Below, piece after piece: positions 20,059-30,437 of a stretch of DNA of 42,371 bases; positions within the stretch are counted from its first letter, which is position 1, and each line of letters opens with the position of its first letter. The position numbers and the translations under genes were made by a program. Source of the DNA: an uncultured Burkholderiales bacterium (GTDB taxonomy: Bacteria; Pseudomonadota; Gammaproteobacteria; Burkholderiales; Burkholderiaceae_C); NCBI GenBank assembly GCA_903864315.1, contig CAIPFK010000079.1, forward strand, positions 1 to 42,371, written 5' to 3'. The notes below the pieces were generated by a model. The model had not been told where the DNA came from, searched no databases, and saw only the letters and a program-made list of their open reading frames with translations.

Positions 20059-20826
20059 TTAGTCCTGTGCCACTGCCCTCTCAGGTTCAGACCAGACCCC
20101 GCTTTGTAACAACTCATGGGGTCGATAGAGGGATTTGTAGCGCATTTTTTGGCTTTTTTCGATCAAATAGCCCAAATAGACATAGGGCAGGCCCAGTTGA
20201 CGAGCTTGCTCGATTTGCCACAGCACGTTGTAGGTCCCAAGACTGCCCCGAGCCTTGGGGTCAAAGAATGTGTAAACCGCAGAGAGTCCATCATTCAAGA
20301 CATCCAAAATCGAGACCATTTGCAAACTGGAGTCCCCGTTGGATGCCGGCTCAGCAGTCTTTGGGGTCCGGAATTCAACGATTCTGGAGTTCACCCGAGA
20401 CTGCAGTAAAAACTGCGCATATTGGTCCATGCTGTCTTGGTCCATGCCCCCGCCTTGGTGGCGCGAGGCTTGGTAGCTCAAGTAGAGTTCGTAGTGCTCT
20501 TTCACAAAGCTCAAACGCGAGATGCGAACTTCCAAGTGCTGGTGTTTATTGTGCGCACGCGCTTGGCTGCGATTGGGCTTGAAGTCAAGTGCTCTCACGC
20601 GAAGTGGAATGCAGGCTTGACAGTTGTCGCAGTGGGGGCGGTAGGTGAAGAGGCCTGAGCGGCGAAAGCCCTGGGCCACCAACTCGGAGTATACATCGTT
20701 GTTGATCAAGTGTCCTGGCGAGGCCACTTGTGAGCGCGCTTGCAAGTCCTGCAAGTAACTGCATGGATAAGGCGCAGTGGAGTAAAACTGTAGGCTTTGA
20801 AGGGGCAGTTCGTGGGGATGGGTCAC
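20059..20826 (-). CDS. bpt: Aspartate/glutamate leucyltransferase (bacterial N-end rule)
   Basis: Transfers leucine from Leu-tRNA to proteins beginning with Asp or Glu, marking them for ClpS/ClpAP degradation. 255 residues of the ATE1/Bpt family: N-terminal [14 protein letters not shown], the cysteine cluster C66-x2-C69-x2-C72 (CDNCQAC) preceded by FTYRPH, and the C-terminal [20 protein letters not shown] block. GTG 20826 overlaps the aat stop codon (GTGA), so the two transferases are translationally coupled. Older annotation may call it arginyl-tRNA-protein transferase; betaproteobacterial members of this length are expected to be leucyl-type. Confidence 0.94.
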   Translation of the reverse strand: MTHPHELPLQSLQFYSTAPYPCSYLQDLQARSQVASPGHLINNDVYSELVAQGFRRSGLFTYRPHCDNCQACIPLRVRALDFKPNRSQARAHNKHQHLEVRISRLSFVKEHYELYLSYQASRHQGGGMDQDSMDQYAQFLLQSRVNSRIVEFRTPKTAEPASNGDSSLQMVSILDVLNDGLSAVYTFFDPKARGSLGTYNVLWQIEQARQLGLPYVYLGYLIEKSQKMRYKSLYRPHELLQSGVWSEPERAVAQD

Positions 20827-21593
20827 GCCAGACTCAATGAAGGATGAATTTTTTGCCAGTATATCGGGTTAAAGTCCCACACGGGGTCCGTGCATTGCAA
20901 GGCCTCTTGGACGACTTCTAAAAAGTCGCTCCTGGCCATGGGCCGTGCTCCCAGGCTTTTCAGATGAGGGGTTTGTTGTTGGCAGTCGATCAGTTCAATG
21001 TGTTGGGCTCGGCAAAACGCCACCAAGGCGCCCAATGCAATTTTGGAGGCGTCGCTTGCCAGGCTGAACATGGACTCGCCAAAGACCGCGCGACCTAGGG
21101 CCACGCAATAAAGACCCCCCACCAACTCGCCATCGATCCAGGTCTCCACACTGTGGGCCAGACCCAAGCGGTGCAACTCGGTATAAGCTTGCACCATCTC
21201 GGGTGTGATCCACGTGCCGCCTTGGCCGGTGCGGCTCGCGCCCGCGCAGGCTTGGATGACCCTTGCAAAATCACTGTCAAAGCGAACTTCGCAAGCGCGC
21301 TGCGATGTGAAGTGTTTGAGGGTTTTTAAAAAAGAGCGGTGCAGTTTGAACTCTTGGGTGTGCAGCACCATGCGCGGCTCGGTGCTCCACCACAAGATCG
21401 GCTCACCCGAGCTGAACCAGGGAAAAATCCCGTGTCGATAGGCCTCCACCAGGCGACTGGGGGACAAGTCGGCTCCGGCGGCCAGGAGGCCCGGTGCAGG
21501 TGAGTCTGCCCCCCATGCCTCAGAGACATCGGGGAAAGGGTCTTGGGTCTTTAGAAAGGTCAGGGCGGGCGAGGATGGAGTCTTTGATCTCAT
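20823..21593 (-). CDS. aat: Leucyl/phenylalanyl-tRNA--protein transferase
   Basis: Adds Leu or Phe from tRNA to N-terminal Arg or Lys, making degrons for ClpS/ClpAP; cytoplasmic. 256 residues. Family blocks: [18 protein letters not shown] (35-52), GIFPWF (55-60), GTWIT (126-130), HSVE (147-150), GELVGGLY (155-162) and GESMFS (172-177). Start ATG 21593 lacks a strong ribosome-binding site. It is the first gene of the aat-bpt pair and is divergent from the acyltransferase gene. With both aat and bpt, the strain can destabilise basic and acidic N-termini. Confidence 0.96.
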   Translation of the reverse strand: MRSKTPSSPALTFLKTQDPFPDVSEAWGADSPAPGLLAAGADLSPSRLVEAYRHGIFPWFSSGEPILWWSTEPRMVLHTQEFKLHRSFLKTLKHFTSQRACEVRFDSDFARVIQACAGASRTGQGGTWITPEMVQAYTELHRLGLAHSVETWIDGELVGGLYCVALGRAVFGESMFSLASDASKIALGALVAFCRAQHIELIDCQQQTPHLKSLGARPMARSDFLEVVQEALQCTDPVWDFNPIYWQKIHPSLSLA

Positions 21594-21749
21594 TTTTATG
21601 GCATGATAGAGGGTTTTCTAGGCTATGCCAAGCCGTGTGCGGTTGAGTCTGGTGTGGGTGAACATTGCAAGCGCTTGGCACAGCTTTCAATGGCGTGGCA
21701 CCTATTGCACATGCGTTTTTCAAAAATTTTCCAAGTTTGAGTGGTGTTG

Positions 21750-22889
21750 ATGCGTTCTTGGGTCATTGATCTATTGAAATTTTTGGGTGCCCAATGCATC
21801 GTCATCCACCATTTGATGGCGCATGGGCCCATGGCAGATGTGCTCGAGCGCGAGTACCCCAATGCTGTGGATGCCATCTTCACCTATTCTCGCTTGGCAG
21901 TTCAAATGTTTTTGGTGATCGCGGGCTTTTTGGCCGCGAAGTCCTTGATGCGCGCGCGCGGGACACACCTGGGCGACTTGCTGCTCAAGCGTTATCTTCG
22001 TTTGGCGCCTTTTTATGTGTTGAGCTTGTTCATTTGCGTGTTGGTGGTGGGCGCCTTGGGTGGTGTGGTCGATCAAGATTGGGTGCGCGATTCGGTCAGT
22101 GGGACTCAAATCTTGGCCCACGCGTTGATGCTCCAAGGTGTACTCCATGTGCCCTCTATTTCAGCAGGTGTATGGTACGTTGCCATTGATTTTCAGCTCT
22201 TTGCATTGGTCGCCGTGGTCGCTTCTATTTGTGGCAACGCGGGTGCTGGGCGCATCAAAATCACCGCCCAGTTGCTGTGGGTTTTGGCCGCCATGTGCGT
22301 GTCTTCGCTTTGGATTTTCAACCAATTTGAGTGGTTCGATGATTGGGCGATTTATTTCATGGGTGCATACGGCCTTGGACTGCTGGCCGCTTTTGCCTCT
22401 CAATTCAACAACACCCGAACTCTCTTTTTCACGGTTTGGCTCTTGGGCCTTGCGTCGCTGGCGCTCTCGTGGCGACTTCGCATTGTGGTGGCCTTATTCA
22501 GTGCGGCTTTGTTGTTCTTTTATGCGGATCACTCAGGGCAGGCCTTGGGCCGTGTCTTCAAGCGCGTCTTGGCCCAATTGGGCAATGCGGCCTATGCGAC
22601 TTTTTTGAGTCACTTCGCGTTGGTGGTGGTCTTTAGTGCCATTTGGAACGCTGCACACTTGCAAGGGCTCATGTGGGCGCTCTCCATGGTGGTGCTGTGC
22701 TGGCTCACCGCCACGGCTTGGGGTTTGGTGCTCAATCGATTGGTGGAGCCTACTTTGAATCGATGGATCATTGATATTCAGTTTTGGTGGACTCGCTTGG
22801 GGAGTGACCAGTCATTCGCCTGTGTGGCGGCGCAATTGACTGCCTGGTTTGGGGGCTTTGGCGCCTTGGCGCTCGCCATGGCAAGCTGA
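21750..22889 (+). CDS. Acyltransferase-3 family membrane protein (OafA/YrhL-like)
   Basis: Integral membrane protein of 379 residues with about ten hydrophobic helices, typical of the acyltransferase-3 family that O-acetylates or O-acylates surface sugars. It opens MRSWVIDLLKFLGAQCIVIHHL, which carries the family's conserved early His of the first helix; GVWYVAIDFQLFAL near residue 138 corresponds to the usual WSLxxExxFY region, with Asp in place of Glu. The frame starts at GTG 21741, but ATG 21750 with GAGTGG upstream fits the first helix better. No polysaccharide genes adjoin it, so the acceptor is unknown. The following gap to 23080 has a 5-bp inverted repeat (CGATC/GATCG, 22986-23001) and nothing else supported. 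Confidence 0.82.
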   Translation: MRSWVIDLLKFLGAQCIVIHHLMAHGPMADVLEREYPNAVDAIFTYSRLAVQMFLVIAGFLAAKSLMRARGTHLGDLLLKRYLRLAPFYVLSLFICVLVVGALGGVVDQDWVRDSVSGTQILAHALMLQGVLHVPSISAGVWYVAIDFQLFALVAVVASICGNAGAGRIKITAQLLWVLAAMCVSSLWIFNQFEWFDDWAIYFMGAYGLGLLAAFASQFNNTRTLFFTVWLLGLASLALSWRLRIVVALFSAALLFFYADHSGQALGRVFKRVLAQLGNAAYATFLSHFALVVVFSAIWNAAHLQGLMWALSMVVLCWLTATAWGLVLNRLVEPTLNRWIIDIQFWWTRLGSDQSFACVAAQLTAWFGGFGALALAMAS

Positions 22890-23080
22890 GTGTGTATGCT
22901 GTTGAGCCAATGGAGGGCGGGTTTTCTTGCTGTACCCGATCGTTTCCACTAAGCTTGGAGTCGGGATTCTTTTTGTAAACTTCTCCGATCCTAAAAGATC
23001 GAGATGGAAAGAGCGAAATTGGGCCTATCTTTGCAGGCGATTGTGCTGATTATTTTTTGTGCCAGGGACCAAATTTAACT

Positions 23081-24340
23081 ATGAAATTCAAATCAATCGC
23101 TTGGAGTGTGGGGGTGGTGGCCGTTTTGGCAGGGTTGGTGGGGTACCGGCTTTGGCCCAAAACTGACGACGCTCCCAAGGGTGCCCCAGAGCCAGCCGTG
23201 AGTTTGCAACAAGTCACTCCCAAGGACGTGGCCTTCAATTTGAGTCTCAATGGGTCGGTGACTTCCATGAGAACGGTGGATGTGCGTGCGCAAATCACCA
23301 ATGTGGTCAAACAAGTGTTGGTGCGTGAAGGACAGTTTGTGACGCAAGGCCAAGTGCTCTTTGTCCTGGATGACCGGACCGACCGTGCCAACGTCGAAAA
23401 GCTCAAAGCCCAATTGATGCGCGACAAAGCCTTGGCACTCGATCAAGATAGGCAGTTCGCCCGTGCGCAAGAACTTAAAAGCAAGAACTTTGTCTCCCAA
23501 GGCTCTGTGGACACGACCCTCAGTTTACGCGACGCCCAAATGGCAACCGTCAAGAGCGATGAATCTGCCTTGGAGGCGGCACTTGTGGCGTTGGATTTTG
23601 ACACCATTCGAGCCCCGATCTCGGGTCGCACAGGCATCATCAATGTCTTTCCTGGCACCTTGGTGATCCCACAAACGACTTCATTGGTGACGGTGACCCA
23701 ACTCGACCCCATCTCGGTTCAGTTCAGCGTGCCTGAGGGCAGCTTGGCTCAATTGCAACAAACGTTGGCCGAGTCAAAAAAATCGAAAACCCCCAACGTT
23801 CAAGTCAAAGTGCCCAATGCCGCGAAATCGGTCTCAGGGTTTTTGTATTTTGTCGACAATTTGGTGGATCCCAACTCAGGAACCATCCGTGCCAAGGCCG
23901 AATTTGGCAACAGCAAGGAGACCTTGTGGCCAGGCCAGTTTGTGCAAACCACCATCAATTTGGGGACCTTAAAGGATGCACTCTCCATTCCCTCCAAAGC
24001 CGTGGTCAATAGCCCCAACGGAAAATTTGTTTACGTGGTGGGTGAAGATCAAATCGCTGTGCCAAAGCCCATCAAGACCATTTATCTCCATGATGAAGAC
24101 ATGGTGGTGGAAGGCCTTGCTGCAGGAGATCAAGTGGTATTGGATGGCAAACAAAATGTGCGCCCCAATGCCAAAGTGAGGGTGGTGACCCCGGGGGCTG
24201 GCAAATCATCGGGCAACAAAGAACCTGGAGCCACAACTCCCAGTGCTCCTGGCGCATCCAGTACCTCGAGCACGCCCAGTACTTCTGGTACTTCTAGTCC
24301 TTCTAGTACTCCCAGCACTCCCAGCACTCCCAAGCCATGA
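23081..24340 (+). CDS. RND efflux pump periplasmic adaptor (membrane fusion) subunit
   Basis: 419-residue HlyD/AcrA-type adaptor linking an RND pump to an outer-membrane channel. An N-terminal membrane anchor covers about 6-24. Next come the first beta-barrel/lipoyl part (VRAQITNVVKQVLVREGQFV, then GQVLFVLDDR), a short alpha hairpin, the second lipoyl half (FDTIRAPISGRTG, then PGTLV) and the barrel with GQFVQTTINLGT. The last ~45 residues are a Ser/Thr/Pro-rich tail encoded by degenerate repeats. Start ATG 23081 was preferred over an upstream TTG in frame. It overlaps the pump gene by ATGA, so the two are co-translated. No outer-membrane channel gene is in the window. Confidence 0.93.
   Translation: MKFKSIAWSVGVVAVLAGLVGYRLWPKTDDAPKGAPEPAVSLQQVTPKDVAFNLSLNGSVTSMRTVDVRAQITNVVKQVLVREGQFVTQGQVLFVLDDRTDRANVEKLKAQLMRDKALALDQDRQFARAQELKSKNFVSQGSVDTTLSLRDAQMATVKSDESALEAALVALDFDTIRAPISGRTGIINVFPGTLVIPQTTSLVTVTQLDPISVQFSVPEGSLAQLQQTLAESKKSKTPNVQVKVPNAAKSVSGFLYFVDNLVDPNSGTIRAKAEFGNSKETLWPGQFVQTTINLGTLKDALSIPSKAVVNSPNGKFVYVVGEDQIAVPKPIKTIYLHDEDMVVEGLAAGDQVVLDGKQNVRPNAKVRVVTPGAGKSSGNKEPGATTPSAPGASSTSSTPSTSGTSSPSSTPSTPSTPKP
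24258..24335 (+). repeat. Degenerate short repeats coding a Ser/Thr/Pro tail
   Basis: The 3' end of the adaptor gene is built of imperfect 6- to 9-base units such as AGTACT, AGCACTCCC and ACTTCT, giving serial STS, TPS and TSG codon groups. The pattern ends just before the ATG of the pump gene. Confidence 0.75.
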
Positions 24341-27300
24341 ACATTCCTCAGTTGTGTATCCAGCGACCGGTGATGACGGTGCTGTTGAGCTTGGCCACCG
24401 TCTTTGCTGGGCTCATCGCTTATGGCAAAATTCCCGTCTCTGCCTTGCCGACGTTCAACACGCCCGTGATCAGTGTGACGGCCTCCTTTCCAGGCGCCTC
24501 TCCCGAGACCATGGCGGCATCGGTGGCCCTGCCACTGGAGAAGCAGTTCTCCACCATCGATGGCATCAACGTCATCAGTTCGACCAATATTTTGGGTGGA
24601 ACCACCATCAACTTGGAGTTCAATTCCAATAAAAACATCGACTTGGTGGCCGTGGACGTGCAAGCCGCTTTGCTCAGAGCGCAAAGGACCTTGCCTGTTG
24701 AAATGACCCTGCCTCCTTCCTATCGAAAGGTCAATCCGGCAGACTCGCCCATTCTCTTTTTGTCGCTGGCTTCGGCTTCGATGAGCATGTCCGAGCTCAA
24801 TGATTATGCGGAAAATTTAATTGCCCCCACCATCTCCACGGTGAGCGGTGTCGCCTTGGTCAATGTGTTTGGTCAAAAGCGCTTTGCGGTTCGCATCCGC
24901 GCCAACCCCCAGGCTTTGGCGTCTCATGGGCTCACGATGGATGACGTGATGAGCGCTGTCAACTCCAACAACTCCAACACACCGGTGGGGATCTTGGATG
25001 GTCCCAAGCAAATGCTCACCATCACGGCCAACAAGCAGTTGACCAAGTCCAGCGAATTTGCCAATGTGATCGTGGTCTCACGCCCCAATGGGGTGGTGCG
25101 CCTACGGGACGTGGCCACGGTCGAAGACAGCTATGAGTCGGTGCGCACCCAGGCGAGCTATCAAGGCAAGACCTCCATCGTCTTGGCCATCCAGCGCCAA
25201 CCCAATGCCAACACCGTGGAAGTGATTGACTCGATCAGGAGTCTCTTGCCCCGTTTTAAGTCTCAACTGCCCGCATCGGTTGAGATCTTGCCCTTGAATG
25301 ACCGATCGATCTCTGTGCGAGAGGCGATTCATGATGTTCAACTGTCATTGGCTCTCACGGTGATTTTGGTCATCATGGTGATTTTGATGTTCATCCGTCG
25401 CACCATGGCCACCATCATCCCGACCCTCAGTTTGCCCGTGTCTTTGATTGGTGCTATATCGCTCCTGTATGCCTTTGGCTACAGTTTGGACAATATTTCT
25501 CTCTTGGGCATCACCTTGGCCGTGGGGCTCGTGGTGGACGATGCGATTGTGATGCTCGAGAACATAGTGCGCCACATTGAAGACGGCATGACGCCCATGC
25601 AAGCCTCGCTCAAAGGCGGCAAGGAAATGGCCTTCACGATTGTGTCGATCTCTTTGTCCTTGGTGTCGGTTTTTATTCCAATTTTCTTCATGCCTGGCGT
25701 CATTGGTCTTTTGTTTCACGAGTTTGCCGTGGTGGTGGGCTTGTCGGTGCTGGTCTCTGCCGTGGTGTCCCTCACCTTGGTGCCGATGCTGTGTTCTCGT
25801 TTTTTACCCCAACACCAGGCAAATGAACACGCGCAGGAAAATGTGTTTGGGCGTTGGTTTGAAGCGGCGTTCAAAGCGGTGTTGGATGCCTATGAAAGCT
25901 CATTGGAAGTGGCGCTCAACCATCGCCGTTGGGTGCTCTTGGTGGCCTTCATCACCTTTGGTTTGACCGTCTGGCTTTACCAGATCAGTCCCAAGGGTTT
26001 TTTCCCAGAAGAGGACATTGGCCAAATCCAAATCACCACCGAAGCCTCGGAGGATATCTCTTTTAGAGAGATGGTGCGCATTCAAAATATCATCGCAGAC
26101 ACCATCAGCCATGACCCGTCGGTGGCCTATGTGCAGTCCTTTGTCGGCTCGGCCTCGTTCTCGCCCAGCGCCTTGAACTCGGCGCGCATCTTCGTGGTTT
26201 TGAAGCCCTTGAGTGAGCGCCCCCGCATTGGTTTGGTGATTGAGCAGTTGCGCAAAAAAGCCCGTTATCCAGGGTTTGGGGTCTACATGCGGCCTGTGCA
26301 AAACTTGCAACTCGGTGGTAGGCAAAGTAAAAGCCGCTATCAGTATGCTTTGCAAAGCGTGAATGCCGATTCTTTGAATGAATGGTCCAATAAGTTGCAG
26401 CAAAAAATGCGAGGTGACCCGACTTTCCGCGACGTCACGAGTGACTCACAGTTAAGGGGTTTGCAAGTCAATGTGAATTTTGACCGTGACAAGGCAGGCG
26501 CCCTGGGCGTTTCAAGCCAAGACATTCGAAGTGCCCTCTACAACGCCTTTGGCGACCGACAAGTATCGACCATTTTTACGCCCGTCAATAGCTATTCTGT
26601 GATCATGGAGGCGCCCAACGAGAATCGCGAGTTTGAAGATTCGATTGGCAACATTTTCGTGCGCTCCAAGCTCTCTGGTCAGATCGTGCCACTGTCGAGC
26701 TTGGTGACGGTCACAAGAGCCGTGGGGCCCACCGCTGTGAATCACCAAGGACAGCTCCAGGCGGTGACGATTTCGTTCAATTTGGCGCCTGAGTCTGCTC
26801 TTGGTGAGGCGACCAAAAAAATTGCGCAGTTCTCCCAAGAGCTACAAATTCCGTCTACCATCATCACCAATTACGGAGGCGATGCGGCCGTCTTTCAAAA
26901 CACCCAGGGCAGCCAAGTGATGTTGCTCTTGGTGGCCGTTCTCGTGATTTACATCTTGCTGGGTGTTCTCTACGAGAGCTATGTCCATCCATTGACCATC
27001 TTGGCCGGTTTGCCCTCGGCTGCGGTGGGCGCACTTTTGTTTTTATGGTTCTTCAAGATTGACCTCACTTTGATTGCCACCATCGGCATTTTGATGCTGA
27101 TTGGTATTGTCAAAAAGAACGCCATCATGATGATTGATTTTGCGCTGGAAGCCCAGCGCCACGAAGGCATGCACCCCGAGCAGGCCATTCGCCGCGCGTG
27201 TGTGCTGCGCTTTAGGCCCATCATGATGACCACCTTCGCCGCGCTCATGGGCGCTTTGCCCATCTCCTTGGGGCTTGGCGCGGGGGCGGAGTTGCGCGCG

Positions 27301-27438
27301 CCCCTGGGCATCGCCGTGGTGGGTGGATTGCTGTTTTCTCAAGTGATCACGCTCTACATCACGCCAGTGATCTATCTCTACTTGGAGCGCTGGGCCGGTA
27401 AGGGGCCCATGGAAATCACGCACGACATGATTGTCTGA
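24337..27438 (+). CDS. RND-family efflux pump, HAE1/MdtB-MdtC-like inner-membrane transporter
   Basis: 1033-residue proton-driven pump with the usual twelve helices and two large periplasmic loops. The proton-relay residues are present: D401-D402 in VVDDAIVMLENI and K926 in GIVKKNAIMMIDFALE, matching D407, D408 and K940 of AcrB. The N-terminal start MNIPQLCIQRPVMTVLLSLA and overall sequence resemble the MdtB/MdtC/MuxB branch of multidrug exporters rather than the metal (CusA) branch. The adaptor gene lies directly upstream with a 4-base overlap. Substrates are unknown. The 223 bases to the next gene hold only a weak 5-bp stem near 27582-27604. Confidence 0.95.
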   Translation: MNIPQLCIQRPVMTVLLSLATVFAGLIAYGKIPVSALPTFNTPVISVTASFPGASPETMAASVALPLEKQFSTIDGINVISSTNILGGTTINLEFNSNKNIDLVAVDVQAALLRAQRTLPVEMTLPPSYRKVNPADSPILFLSLASASMSMSELNDYAENLIAPTISTVSGVALVNVFGQKRFAVRIRANPQALASHGLTMDDVMSAVNSNNSNTPVGILDGPKQMLTITANKQLTKSSEFANVIVVSRPNGVVRLRDVATVEDSYESVRTQASYQGKTSIVLAIQRQPNANTVEVIDSIRSLLPRFKSQLPASVEILPLNDRSISVREAIHDVQLSLALTVILVIMVILMFIRRTMATIIPTLSLPVSLIGAISLLYAFGYSLDNISLLGITLAVGLVVDDAIVMLENIVRHIEDGMTPMQASLKGGKEMAFTIVSISLSLVSVFIPIFFMPGVIGLLFHEFAVVVGLSVLVSAVVSLTLVPMLCSRFLPQHQANEHAQENVFGRWFEAAFKAVLDAYESSLEVALNHRRWVLLVAFITFGLTVWLYQISPKGFFPEEDIGQIQITTEASEDISFREMVRIQNIIADTISHDPSVAYVQSFVGSASFSPSALNSARIFVVLKPLSERPRIGLVIEQLRKKARYPGFGVYMRPVQNLQLGGRQSKSRYQYALQSVNADSLNEWSNKLQQKMRGDPTFRDVTSDSQLRGLQVNVNFDRDKAGALGVSSQDIRSALYNAFGDRQVSTIFTPVNSYSVIMEAPNENREFEDSIGNIFVRSKLSGQIVPLSSLVTVTRAVGPTAVNHQGQLQAVTISFNLAPESALGEATKKIAQFSQELQIPSTIITNYGGDAAVFQNTQGSQVMLLLVAVLVIYILLGVLYESYVHPLTILAGLPSAAVGALLFLWFFKIDLTLIATIGILMLIGIVKKNAIMMIDFALEAQRHEGMHPEQAIRRACVLRFRPIMMTTFAALMGALPISLGLGAGAELRAPLGIAVVGGLLFSQVITLYITPVIYLYLERWAGKGPMEITHDMIV

Positions 27439-27661
27439 TCGCCTGATGGCCATGTATCCTTGCCAGCCTGGAGTGCATTGGACTGATCCAAAGAAAACTG
27501 TATGATCCGCAAAGTTTGAGGTGCAGTGATGCCCAAGGCAACTCCAAACTGCACCCAGCCTCAGGGCCCAGCCTCGTTGAACAGGGCTTTTCGGGATAAC
27601 CCTGAAAATGGGCCTTGCTTGCCAATGCTAAGCTCGTAGAGATTAATAAGAGGGAAAAAAG

Positions 27662-28120
27662 ATGAAACTGTCCATCAATGAACGCGTGTATGAACTTGAT
27701 GTGGAGCCAGAGATGCCCCTGTTGTGGGCGCTCAGAGACGAGCTCGATATCAAGGGGCCCAAATTTGGTTGTGGAGTCGCACAGTGTGGCTCTTGCACGG
27801 TCCTCTTGAATGGTGAGCCTGTGCGCTCGTGCTCCTACCCAGTCTCGGCCGCAGTGGGTCAGCAAGTGGTGACGATCGAGGGCTTGGAGAAAAAAGGCCA
27901 TCTCCATCCCGTGCAACAAGCTTGGATTGACCATGAAGTGCCCCAGTGTGGTTATTGCCAAGGTGGACAAATGCTCGCCGCTGTGGCGCTCTTGAAAAAG
28001 AAACCCAAGCCCACCGATGACGACATCGACGCGGCCATGACCAATATTTGCCGCTGTGGCACCTATGCTCGAATTCGTGCGGCCATCCACGCCGTTGCCA
28101 ACAAAGGAGTTTCAGCATGA
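27662..28120 (+). CDS. iorA: 2Fe-2S subunit of a molybdenum hydroxylase (isoquinoline 1-oxidoreductase alpha-like)
   Basis: Small electron-transfer subunit of a xanthine-oxidase-family hydroxylase. 152 residues with two [2Fe-2S] domains: the plant-ferredoxin type with C37, C42, C45 and C57 ([12 protein letters not shown]), and the four-helix type with C96, C99, C130 and C132 ([11 protein letters not shown] and NICRCGTY). The length and the absence of an FAD subunit gene nearby fit the two-subunit IorAB type, in which electrons go to a cytochrome or other membrane acceptor. It overlaps iorB by four bases (ATGA). The exact substrate is not predictable; N-heterocycles and aldehydes are both used by relatives. 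Confidence 0.9.
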   Translation: MKLSINERVYELDVEPEMPLLWALRDELDIKGPKFGCGVAQCGSCTVLLNGEPVRSCSYPVSAAVGQQVVTIEGLEKKGHLHPVQQAWIDHEVPQCGYCQGGQMLAAVALLKKKPKPTDDDIDAAMTNICRCGTYARIRAAIHAVANKGVSA

Positions 28121-30333
28121 GCAACACCTTCACTGACGTGTCCACCGCTGTGGCCCAGGATCCCGCCAAGCGCGACTTTCTCAAACTCAGCACCAGCGTG
28201 GGCGTGAGCTCAGGTTTGGGGTTCTCGCTTGGCTTTGTATTGCCTGGCGCACAAGCGGCCACCGCCGCAGCCTCCAACACGCCCCAAAAGGTCAACGCTT
28301 GGATTGAAATTCAACCCGATGAGAGCATCATCATTCGCTACGCCCGTGCAGAAATGGGTCAAGGCTCGAGCACCTCTGCCCCCATGCTGGTGGCCGATGA
28401 ATTGGAAGCCGATTGGAAAAAAGTGACGGTCCAATACGCCACGGCGGAGGCCAATTTGGCGCAAAAGCGCATTTATGGCGACATGGCCTCTGTGGGTTCG
28501 CGCACGATCCAAGACTCGCATGAGTATTTGAGGAAAGCCGGTGCCACAGCACGCGAGATGCTCATCGTGGCCGGTGCCAATGCCATGGGTGTGCCATCCT
28601 CCGAGTGTGTGGCCAAGCTCGGGGTGGTCTACCACACCCCCAGTCAAAAGAGCATGACCTATGGCAAACTGGCTTTGGCTGCTTCTCAGCTCAATGCGCC
28701 AGCCAATGTGGCGTTGAAGGACTCCAAGGATTGGAAGATCATTGGCAAGTCCATCAAGCGTCGTGAGATTCCCGACATCGTGCGCGCCAAAATCCGCTAT
28801 GGCATCGATACCCAATTGCCTGGTATGGTGTACGCTGCGGTGGCGTCTTGCCCCGTTTTCAATGGCAAGGTCAAGTCCTTGGACAGCAGCAAAATTGACA
28901 ATCGCCGCGGTATCAAAAAAGTCCTCAATATGGGGGATTTTGTGGCGGTGGTGGCGGACAACTGGTGGCGGGCCAAAGAGGCCTTGAAGGATGTCAGCAT
29001 CGAGTGGGATGTGCCTGAGAAGAACGCCAAGCTGTCCTCTTCGTCTTTGATGGAGTACTTCAAAGAGGGCCTCACGCAGTCCGAAGTTGCCGTTGCGAGA
29101 AAAGAGGGTGACACCTTGGCCGCGCTCACTGCCGCAGGCAGCAAAGTCATCGAAGGCGAGTATTTCACGCCTTACTTGGCCCATTCAACCATGGAGCCCA
29201 TGGGCTACACCGGATGGCTGCAAGATGAAAAACTCGAAATCTGGACTTCCACACAAAGTGCCGAGGCCACGTTGGCGGTATCGGCCAGGGCTGCGGACGT
29301 GAAGCAAGAAAACGTCAAAGTGCACCCCGTGCAACTCGGCGGTGGCTTGGGTCGTCGTGGAGGCTCACAAGACTTTTCTATCCAAGGCGCAAGAATTGCC
29401 CGCGCCATGTCACCCTTGCCCGTCAAGATGCTATGGACGCGCGAAGAAGACACGCAGCACGATTTTTATCGACCTGCGTCATTGATCAAATTCAGGGGCG
29501 CGCTAGGTAGCGATGGTCGCATCGAGGCACTTCACATCCGTGTGAGCGCGCCCTCGATTCTGTCGTCGCTCTTGAAGTTGCCCCTCCCCGGCGGAGTCGA
29601 CCCCCAGGCTGTTGCCAGTCTTCGAGACCACCCTTACGCCAACCCCAACTCCTTGGTGGAGTACGCACAGCACGACACCAATGTGCCGGTGGGCTTTTGG
29701 AGGTCGGTGGGACACTCGCAAAACCCATTCATGCGCGAGTCCTTCATTGATGAATTGGCGCACGCTTCTGGCAAAGACCCCTTGGAGTTTCGTCTGGCCA
29801 ATCTGTCGGAAAAACGCCCCAAAGACAAGGCCATTTTGCTCGCTGTGACCAAAGCGGCCAATTACGGCACACCTTTGCCCAAAGGCGTGTTTCGCGGCAT
29901 TGCCGAGACCGAAGGCTATGGCAGCTACACGGCATGTGTGTGCGAAGTCTCCGTCAATGCTCAGCAGCAAATCAAAATTCACCGCATCGTGGTGGGCATT
30001 GACCCTGGCTACGCCGTCAATCCAGACAACATCCAAGCCCAACTCCAAGGCAGCATGGTGCATGGCTTGAGTGCGATTTTCTGGGGGGAAATCACCTTGA
30101 AGGATGGCCGAGTGGAGCAGTCCAACTTCCACGACTACCGCATGATGCGGTTGAATGAGATGCCCAAAGTGGAGACTGTGATTGCGCCAACGGGTGGATT
30201 TTGGGGTGGTGTGGGCGAGCCCGCTCAAGCGCCTCTTGGTCCAGCACTTGCCAACGCCATCTTCAATGCAACGGGCAAACGCATTCGCTCTTTCCCGCTC
30301 AAGAACCACGGCTTTACATTGGCCAAGGCTTAA
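28117..30333 (+). CDS. iorB: Molybdopterin-binding subunit of a molybdenum hydroxylase (isoquinoline 1-oxidoreductase beta-like)
   Basis: Catalytic subunit, 738 residues, presumably carrying molybdopterin cytosine dinucleotide. A Tat-type leader is visible: [12 protein letters not shown] near residue 19 then a hydrophobic stretch ending PGAQA near 43; it has Lys-Arg instead of Arg-Arg. Cofactor blocks include [27 protein letters not shown] and [12 protein letters not shown], and the catalytic Glu is in GVGEPAQAP close to the C-terminus. ATG 28117 has AAGGAG seven bases upstream and overlaps the iorA stop; the longer frame from 28048 is discarded. No XdhC/CoxI-like maturation gene is nearby, so insertion must rely on genes elsewhere. 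Confidence 0.92.
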   Translation: MSNTFTDVSTAVAQDPAKRDFLKLSTSVGVSSGLGFSLGFVLPGAQAATAAASNTPQKVNAWIEIQPDESIIIRYARAEMGQGSSTSAPMLVADELEADWKKVTVQYATAEANLAQKRIYGDMASVGSRTIQDSHEYLRKAGATAREMLIVAGANAMGVPSSECVAKLGVVYHTPSQKSMTYGKLALAASQLNAPANVALKDSKDWKIIGKSIKRREIPDIVRAKIRYGIDTQLPGMVYAAVASCPVFNGKVKSLDSSKIDNRRGIKKVLNMGDFVAVVADNWWRAKEALKDVSIEWDVPEKNAKLSSSSLMEYFKEGLTQSEVAVARKEGDTLAALTAAGSKVIEGEYFTPYLAHSTMEPMGYTGWLQDEKLEIWTSTQSAEATLAVSARAADVKQENVKVHPVQLGGGLGRRGGSQDFSIQGARIARAMSPLPVKMLWTREEDTQHDFYRPASLIKFRGALGSDGRIEALHIRVSAPSILSSLLKLPLPGGVDPQAVASLRDHPYANPNSLVEYAQHDTNVPVGFWRSVGHSQNPFMRESFIDELAHASGKDPLEFRLANLSEKRPKDKAILLAVTKAANYGTPLPKGVFRGIAETEGYGSYTACVCEVSVNAQQQIKIHRIVVGIDPGYAVNPDNIQAQLQGSMVHGLSAIFWGEITLKDGRVEQSNFHDYRMMRLNEMPKVETVIAPTGGFWGGVGEPAQAPLGPALANAIFNATGKRIRSFPLKNHGFTLAKA

Positions 30334-30437
30334 TTCAAACCCAGCTCACTCAAGCCTCGAGAGACACCCTTCTTAGGCTTGGGGTTGGGCGTGCAAAGCG
30401 CAGGTCCTCGCCCGTCTTTTTAGGCCTTGGCTGGGAC

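Noticed and set aside
27582-27604. CAGGG/CCCTG hairpin after the RND pump
   Set aside because: Only five pairs, a 13-base loop and no T tract; too weak for a terminator call.
28210-30309. Long minus-strand frames antisense to iorB
   Set aside because: Shadows; composition biased to His, Arg and Gly with no motif.
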